36,907 nt of DNA, taken from NCBI GenBank assembly GCA_016932895.1, contig JAFGCA010000393.1:1-36907 (forward strand), in the 5' to 3' direction. The position numbers and the translations under genes were made by a program. This document shows, piece by piece, positions 33,491 through 36,907 of the stretch. Under the pieces are notes generated by a model, which worked only from the letters and a program-made list of their open reading frames with translations, was not told where the DNA came from and searched no databases. The stretch comes from Sedimentisphaerales bacterium. Its GTDB lineage: Bacteria > Planctomycetota > Phycisphaerae > Sedimentisphaerales > SG8-4. Position 1 is the stretch's first letter. Every line of letters begins with the position of its first letter.

Positions 33491-33509
33491 GGGTAACCCG
33501 CGGTTGCCC
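33491..33509. terminator. GC hairpin between convergent FlgM-like and spoVG genes
   Basis: GGGTAACC-CGC-GGTTGCCC pairs across eight positions (one G-T) with a 3-base loop. No T-tract follows on either strand, so it is only a possible rho-independent or pause site serving both convergent genes. A second small stem, CCCTC/GAGGG, lies just beyond. Confidence 0.4.
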
Positions 33510-33595
33510 TCACACCGTTGAGAGGGCCCAAAGCAGGATTCTTCGATGCAGAGGCTGTCAGGGTTTTTTGCCGGGTGCCGGCCTGCCTTTCGAAT

Positions 33596-34036
33596 CTACC
33601 CGGTCACGTCGCAAACGTCGTCGTCAGGTTCATCCATTTCCACCGGTTTGTAGTCCGGCTTCTTGGATTTGCTCACTTCATCGTTGAAGGCCGCGATCAC
33701 CGTTCGCTGGATCGTCTGCCGGCACCGCGTGTTGATGGGATGGGCGATGTCGGCGTGGACTTTCATTCGGCCTTTGGGATCCTTCTTTACGCGGTTCTGC
33801 GGAAGGGCCTGCGCACAATTGTTGCAGTATTTGGCCCTCAAATGGTTCTTGCCCCCGCAGTTTTCGCAGTGGTCGCTCATCTTACGCGAGGGCATGGCGA
33901 CGAAATAGCCCCCGACGCCCTCGATGACCTTGATGTCGCGAACCACAAACTCGTTGTCGAGGGTTAGGGAGCAGAAGGCCTTCAACCTGTCATCCCTGTT
34001 CCTCACAAGTTTGACTCGGACCTCGGTGATCTTCAT
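33596..34036 (-). CDS. spoVG: SpoVG-family protein with inserted zinc ribbon
   Basis: SpoVG is a small nucleic-acid-binding regulator found widely in bacteria. The N-terminal half (MKITEVRVKLVRNRDDRLKAFCSLTLDNEFVVRDIKVIEGVGGYFVAMPSRK) and the segment DIAHPINTRCRQTIQRTVI after the insert are clear SpoVG. Normal SpoVG is about 84-100 residues, running from MPSR straight to DIAHP. Here about 40 residues are inserted (about 53-93) with Cys57-x2-Cys60 and Cys71-x2-Cys74 (CENC...CNNC), a zinc-ribbon pattern, and a Lys/Arg-rich stretch after it. The acidic tail is also longer. It starts 20 bases after ispE and is cotranscribed with it, the same neighbour relation as ispE/spoVG in Bacillus. Confidence 0.9.
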   Translation of the reverse strand: MKITEVRVKLVRNRDDRLKAFCSLTLDNEFVVRDIKVIEGVGGYFVAMPSRKMSDHCENCGGKNHLRAKYCNNCAQALPQNRVKKDPKGRMKVHADIAHPINTRCRQTIQRTVIAAFNDEVSKSKKPDYKPVEMDEPDDDVCDVTG

Positions 34037-34056
34037 TTGTCTGCCTCGCTCAATCT

Positions 34057-34959
34057 CTACAACCTACAGTTCCTCACGACGATGCTCTCGCAACCCGCCT
34101 TCTCCGTTATTTCGTCTCGTACCTGTCCAAGGCGTTCCATATCATGGTGATCCAGGATAGAGAACAGTGTAGAGCCACTCCCACTTAGGCACACCGGCCT
34201 TACGCCGAGCGATTCAATGGTTTTCTTTAGCTGGCCAAGCTCCTGAAAGAGGGAAAAGCACGTTCCACTGAGCATATTTGCGCACATTTTTACCACGAGA
34301 TCAATTCTGTTTTTTTCCAGATGCATGCGGATCGGTTTGCTGAGCCGCTCGTACCGATTCTGGTTGTGGGTGTAGTTTTTGTAAATCATTTCTGTGGAAA
34401 CACTTATATTCGGTGTGATGAGCAGGGCGGTGAAGTTGAACTCGGTGGGCAATTTCGTGATTTTTTCCCCTTTTCCCGTGCACATGGCGAGGGGTCCGTC
34501 CAGAAAGAAAGCGACGTCACTGCCGATCTCGGCGGCCGCTTCCATCAGATCGCGTTTGGACAGGCCGAGAGTGAGATACTCGTTCAATCCCATGATGGCG
34601 GCGGCGGCGTCGCTGCTGGCCGAGCCCAGCCCGGAGCCGGCCGGCACGTTCTTTGTCAGCGTCAGGCGGAGCCGGGCGGTCCTGCCGGCGCGCGACAGAA
34701 TCCGCTCGGCCGCCCGGTAGACGAGATTCTCCGGGCCGGTGGGTGCCCACTGCGGACCCTGGCACACCAGCTCGATACCGCTTTTTCCTCCCGGCTCTAT
34801 AAACAGTTCGTCATACCAGTCGATTTTGGCCATGACGGTTTCGATCTCGTGAAAGCCGTCGGGACGTTTGCCCGCGATCAACAGGCTCAGATTCAGTTTG
34901 GCCGGCGCCAGGACCTTCAGACCCTCGCCGAGACGCTCGAATTGACGAACACGTGTCAT
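34057..34959 (-). CDS. ispE: 4-diphosphocytidyl-2-C-methyl-D-erythritol kinase
   Basis: IspE is the GHMP kinase of the MEP isoprenoid pathway. The 300-residue protein has VLAPAKLNLSLLIAGKRPDGFHEIETVM at the N-terminus with the catalytic Lys, the ATP loop VPAGSGLGSASSDAAAA, the Asp in IGSDVAFFLDGPLAMCTGKGE, and the C-terminal glycine motif VCLSGSGSTLFSI. The ATG at 34959 has an excellent GGAGG ribosome site. The frame continues to 35037, but the promoter -10 box at 35036-35041 excludes that start. It is transcribed with spoVG and away from the YqaA-like gene. Confidence 0.93.
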   Translation of the reverse strand: MTRVRQFERLGEGLKVLAPAKLNLSLLIAGKRPDGFHEIETVMAKIDWYDELFIEPGGKSGIELVCQGPQWAPTGPENLVYRAAERILSRAGRTARLRLTLTKNVPAGSGLGSASSDAAAAIMGLNEYLTLGLSKRDLMEAAAEIGSDVAFFLDGPLAMCTGKGEKITKLPTEFNFTALLITPNISVSTEMIYKNYTHNQNRYERLSKPIRMHLEKNRIDLVVKMCANMLSGTCFSLFQELGQLKKTIESLGVRPVCLSGSGSTLFSILDHHDMERLGQVRDEITEKAGCESIVVRNCRL

Positions 34960-35030
34960 GTTTCCTCCGGGACTACGATCGCAGGTTGATTGTACGCGCT
35001 TCTCTGGAGCCGGCTCATCTGACTGGCTTG

Positions 35031-35059
35031 TTGACATTATACCGTCATGTGCGTATGGT
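35031..35059 (+). promoter_or_regulatory. Predicted promoter for the YqaA-like gene
   Basis: A perfect TTGACA (35031-35036), 17-base spacer and TATGGT (35054-35059; four of six) lie about 45 bases before the ATG at 35103. It overlaps the divergent ispE promoter. Confidence 0.65.
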
Positions 35060-35064
35060 GGGTA
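35036..35064 (-). promoter_or_regulatory. Predicted promoter for ispE-spoVG
   Basis: On the minus strand TATAAT (35036-35041) is perfect, with TACCCA (35059-35064) 17 bases upstream as a weak -35. The predicted leader is about 70 bases. Its -10 box touches the -35 box of the plus-strand promoter. Confidence 0.55.
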
Positions 35065-35102
35065 CCCGCGGCAGAGGTGGCGGTTTTCAGATAAGGGTGG
35101 TT

Positions 35103-35738
35103 ATGGGCGAATCGGAAAGCAAGACGGCGGTGGCCAGGTGGCATTGGCACAGGCGGCTGTACGATTGGGTGATCCATTTCTCCGAGACCCGTCACGGCGT
35201 GACGGCATTGTTTGCCCTGAGCTTCGCCGAATCGAGTTTCTTTCCGGTTCCCCCCGACGTGTTGCTGGCGCCGCTGGCCCTGGGTTCGCCGCGTCGGTGG
35301 CTGCGATTCGCTCTGGCCTGCTCGGTCGCGTCGGTTCTCGGCGGAATCCTGGGCTATTGCATCGGTGTGTTTCTCTGGTCGGCCATCGGGCCGTGGGCCT
35401 ACGCCCACCTCGGCCCCATCGGCCTGACGGAAGAGAATTTCGGCAAGTTTCAGGGCTGGTACGCGAAGTACGATTTTTGGATTGTCTTCACCTGTGGCTT
35501 TACGCCGCTGCCCTACAAAGTATGCACGATTTCCGCCGGGGTGGCCCGCATCAACTTCTTCGGCTTTCTGCTGGCTTCGGCGGTCAGCCGCTCGGCGCGG
35601 TTCTTCATCGTCGCCGGGCTGATGGGCTGGAAGGGCGAGAGCATCAAGCCCGTCATCGACAAGTATTTCAACTGGTTCTCACTTGCCTTCGTCGCGCTCT
35701 TGATAGGCGGGTTCCTGGTAATAAAATGGGTGCATTGA
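35103..35738 (+). CDS. YqaA/DedA-type VTT-domain membrane protein
   Basis: The 211-residue integral membrane protein has the VTT (SNARE-associated, DedA-superfamily) pattern: ALSFAESSFFPVPPDVLLAPLALG near residues 37-57, a glycine-rich helix VLGGILGYCIGVFLW, and FTPLPYKVCTISAGVARINFFGFLLASAVSRSARFF in the YqaA-type arrangement. DedA-superfamily members move or scramble lipid carriers and affect envelope stress responses; the individual role here is unknown. The ATG at 35103 follows AAGGGTGG. The open frame to 34953 runs over the promoter and is not used. The AMMECR1-domain gene begins 19 bases after the stop and is probably cotranscribed. Confidence 0.82.
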   Translation: MGESESKTAVARWHWHRRLYDWVIHFSETRHGVTALFALSFAESSFFPVPPDVLLAPLALGSPRRWLRFALACSVASVLGGILGYCIGVFLWSAIGPWAYAHLGPIGLTEENFGKFQGWYAKYDFWIVFTCGFTPLPYKVCTISAGVARINFFGFLLASAVSRSARFFIVAGLMGWKGESIKPVIDKYFNWFSLAFVALLIGGFLVIKWVH

Positions 35739-35757
35739 TCCTCGGATCTCTGCCTGC

Positions 35758-36333
35758 ATGGTGACAGCCGATATGAATGACCAGCAACGACAGGGACTCC
35801 TTCGCGTCGCCCGGGACGCCGTCCGGGCCGCTGTGGAGGGCACGCCGCCGCCTGCGCCGGAGAGCGACGATCCCGAGCTGAACGCGCCCTGCGGCTGTTT
35901 CGTTACGCTCAAGAGCGCCGACCGGCTCAGGGGCTGTATCGGCCAGTTCACTTCGGACCAGCCGCTGATTACCCTGGTTGTGCAGATGGCCAAGGCGTCA
36001 GCCACGAGCGATCCGCGTTTCGCTGCCAGCCGCATCACACCTGCTGAAATCGACGGCCTCGATATTGAGATCTCCGCCCTTTCCCCGTTGGAGCCGACAG
36101 ACGATCCGTTGAGCCTCGAGCTCGGCAGGCATGGGATCTACATCCGGCAGGGTTCGTTCTCCGGGTGTTTTCTGCCCCAGGTGGCGACCGAGACGGGCTG
36201 GAGCAAGGAGCAGTTCCTCTCGTACTGCTGCTCGCACAAGGCCGGACTTGCCCCGGACGCCTGGCAGGACCCGGAGACGCAGGTCTATCTGTTTACTGCC
36301 GAAGTTTTCGGCGGTGCCGTCAAAGATCTGTGA
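35758..36333 (+). CDS. AMMECR1-domain protein
   Basis: The 191-residue protein matches the AMMECR1 family across its length: APCGCFVTLKSADRLRGCIGQF near residues 44-65 (the family's LRGCIG hallmark), ASATSDPRFAASRITPAEIDGLDIEISALSPL, and GRHGIYIRQGSFSGCFLPQVATETGWSKEQFL with a late Cys. AMMECR1 proteins are often fused or adjacent to Memo and radical-SAM proteins in bacteria; here neither is visible. Two ATGs are possible, 35758 and 35773; neither has a strong ribosome site. The biochemical function of the family is not established. Confidence 0.85.
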   Translation: MVTADMNDQQRQGLLRVARDAVRAAVEGTPPPAPESDDPELNAPCGCFVTLKSADRLRGCIGQFTSDQPLITLVVQMAKASATSDPRFAASRITPAEIDGLDIEISALSPLEPTDDPLSLELGRHGIYIRQGSFSGCFLPQVATETGWSKEQFLSYCCSHKAGLAPDAWQDPETQVYLFTAEVFGGAVKDL

Positions 36334-36482
36334 GAGGCGGCGCGGCCTCGGTGGCACCTGCCCCGGGACCAAAGACGGATTGGCCCGCTGCCCAGCCTGA
36401 AACTTCCGGTTTTATAGGTCTCTGCCGGAGGGTGCCCGCGCTTTCGGGGCGAAAAAGCGTGCGGTGCCGGGCGCGGGTTTGT

Positions 36483-36488
36483 TATACT
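36483..36488 (+). promoter_or_regulatory. Possible -10 box for the downstream lipoprotein gene
   Basis: TATACT within TTGTTATACTTTG matches five of six bases. No good -35 box is found at 16-18 bases. It lies about 120 bases upstream of the ATG at 36609. Confidence 0.3.
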
Positions 36489-36533
36489 TTGATAGGCCTT
36501 GGCAGCATGGCCGGTAGGCCCTGAGCGTTTTTC

Positions 36534-36547
36534 CCGGCGTACGCCGG
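36534..36547. promoter_or_regulatory. Perfect 14-base palindrome upstream of the lipoprotein gene
   Basis: CCGGCGTACGCCGG is perfectly self-complementary and flanked by TTTTT on the left and AAAAA on the right, 61 bases before the ATG at 36609. It could be an operator. No T-tract supports termination on the plus strand. Confidence 0.4.
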
Positions 36548-36608
36548 CGTTTCAAAAAGGGCCCGGTTCTAATTGATGGAGAAGTATACGGACATGGAGG
36601 AGGGACGT

Positions 36609-36907
36609 ATGACCCGCAAGCTCGCATGGGTTCTCCTGGTGTGGGGTATCTGTGTGGCGGGGTGCGGTCGGGCTCACAAAGCCTGGACGGACGCTCCCGT
36701 CGAAGATGTTCCCACCGTCATCATGGAGCGTTTGCGCGCCGAGCGCCTGCCGGTTCTCGATTCCGTGGAGTTGTGGGACAACCAGTACGGCCCGGGTCTC
36801 AAGCTCACCACCAGCCACTACGAAATCTACACTACCTTCCTGGAGCCGCTGATGCTCCGCACCGTTCCTGGTTTCATCGAGAGCGCCTACTGGGGCTATA
36901 ACGACCA
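36609..36907 (+). CDS. Lipoprotein of unknown function (3' end beyond window)
   Basis: About 99 residues are visible, starting at ATG 36609 after a strong GGAGGAGGG ribosome site. The leader MTRKLAWVLLVWGICVAGC ends in a lipobox-like Val-Ala-Gly-Cys, predicting a lipoprotein. The mature part begins with charged residues and continues as LKLTTSHYEIYTTFLEPLMLR and VPGFIESAYWGYN. This faintly recalls the 'object or sample displaced, then a peptidase-like domain' start of planctomycete DUF1570-type proteins, but that is not enough for a family call. The gene is cut by the window end. Confidence 0.7.
   Translation, partial: MTRKLAWVLLVWGICVAGCGRAHKAWTDAPVEDVPTVIMERLRAERLPVLDSVELWDNQYGPGLKLTTSHYEIYTTFLEPLMLRTVPGFIESAYWGYND

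Noticed and set aside
34960..35037. Longer ispE start at 35037
   Set aside because: It coincides with the predicted -10 box; the start at 34959 has a GGAGG ribosome site and the normal family N-terminus.
36334..36608. Small open frames in the gap after the AMMECR1 gene
   Set aside because: They lack ribosome sites and homology and overlap each other in several frames; only the frame from 36609 has a strong ribosome site and lipobox.

Overview
The window looks like a chromosomal segment of a high-GC member of the Planctomycetota, probably class Phycisphaerae. This is inferred from gene content and protein style: a GH95 fucosidase, a heparinase II/III-like protein and an acetylxylan-esterase-like hydrolase; a DUF1573 lipoprotein beside a multihaem cytochrome; a divergent type II secretion operon; and spoVG next to ispE. 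No rRNA, tRNA, CRISPR array, insertion sequence or phage gene was found. Codon use looks uniform throughout.

Region 1 (1-8717) handles carbohydrates. A minus-strand nagA-GH95 fucosidase unit, cut by the window start, diverges from a long GalK-type GHMP sugar kinase. The kinase converges on nagB. nagA and nagB each have a near-consensus promoter (TTGACG or TTGACA, 17-base spacer, TATGAT). A secreted heparinase II/III-like protein and a secreted esterase follow on the plus strand. Together they suggest release and catabolism of fucosylated or amino-sugar glycans.

Region 2 (8746-15908) is a minus-strand housekeeping run read as rpmE, prfA, an unusual P-loop/deoxyribosyltransferase-like protein, pabB, pabC, a NIF3-family gene and scpB. 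The last three overlap by ATGA junctions. rpmE has its own promoter and a strong intrinsic terminator.

Region 3 (15957-32802) is a long plus-strand block. It opens with a DUF1573 lipoprotein, a degenerate-metallophosphatase/tetrahaem cytochrome fusion and a GspC-like protein. After a 488-base structured leader come gspD-E-F-G-H-I-J-K-L-M. GspD is oversized, and GspI carries what reads as an excisionase/MerR-like helix-turn-helix in its C-terminal part. Hairpins with T-tracts lie before gspD and between gspK and gspL, so expression may be attenuated inside the operon.

Region 4 (32803-36907) holds a FlgM-like anti-sigma factor gene with a sigma-28-like upstream element, then ispE-spoVG on the minus strand. 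This SpoVG has an inserted four-cysteine zinc ribbon. A divergent YqaA/DedA-type membrane protein, an AMMECR1-domain protein and the start of an unrecognised lipoprotein complete the window.

The strongest candidates for something new are the GspI helix-turn-helix, the zinc-ribbon SpoVG, the cytochrome fusion next to the secretion operon, and the structured gspD leader.
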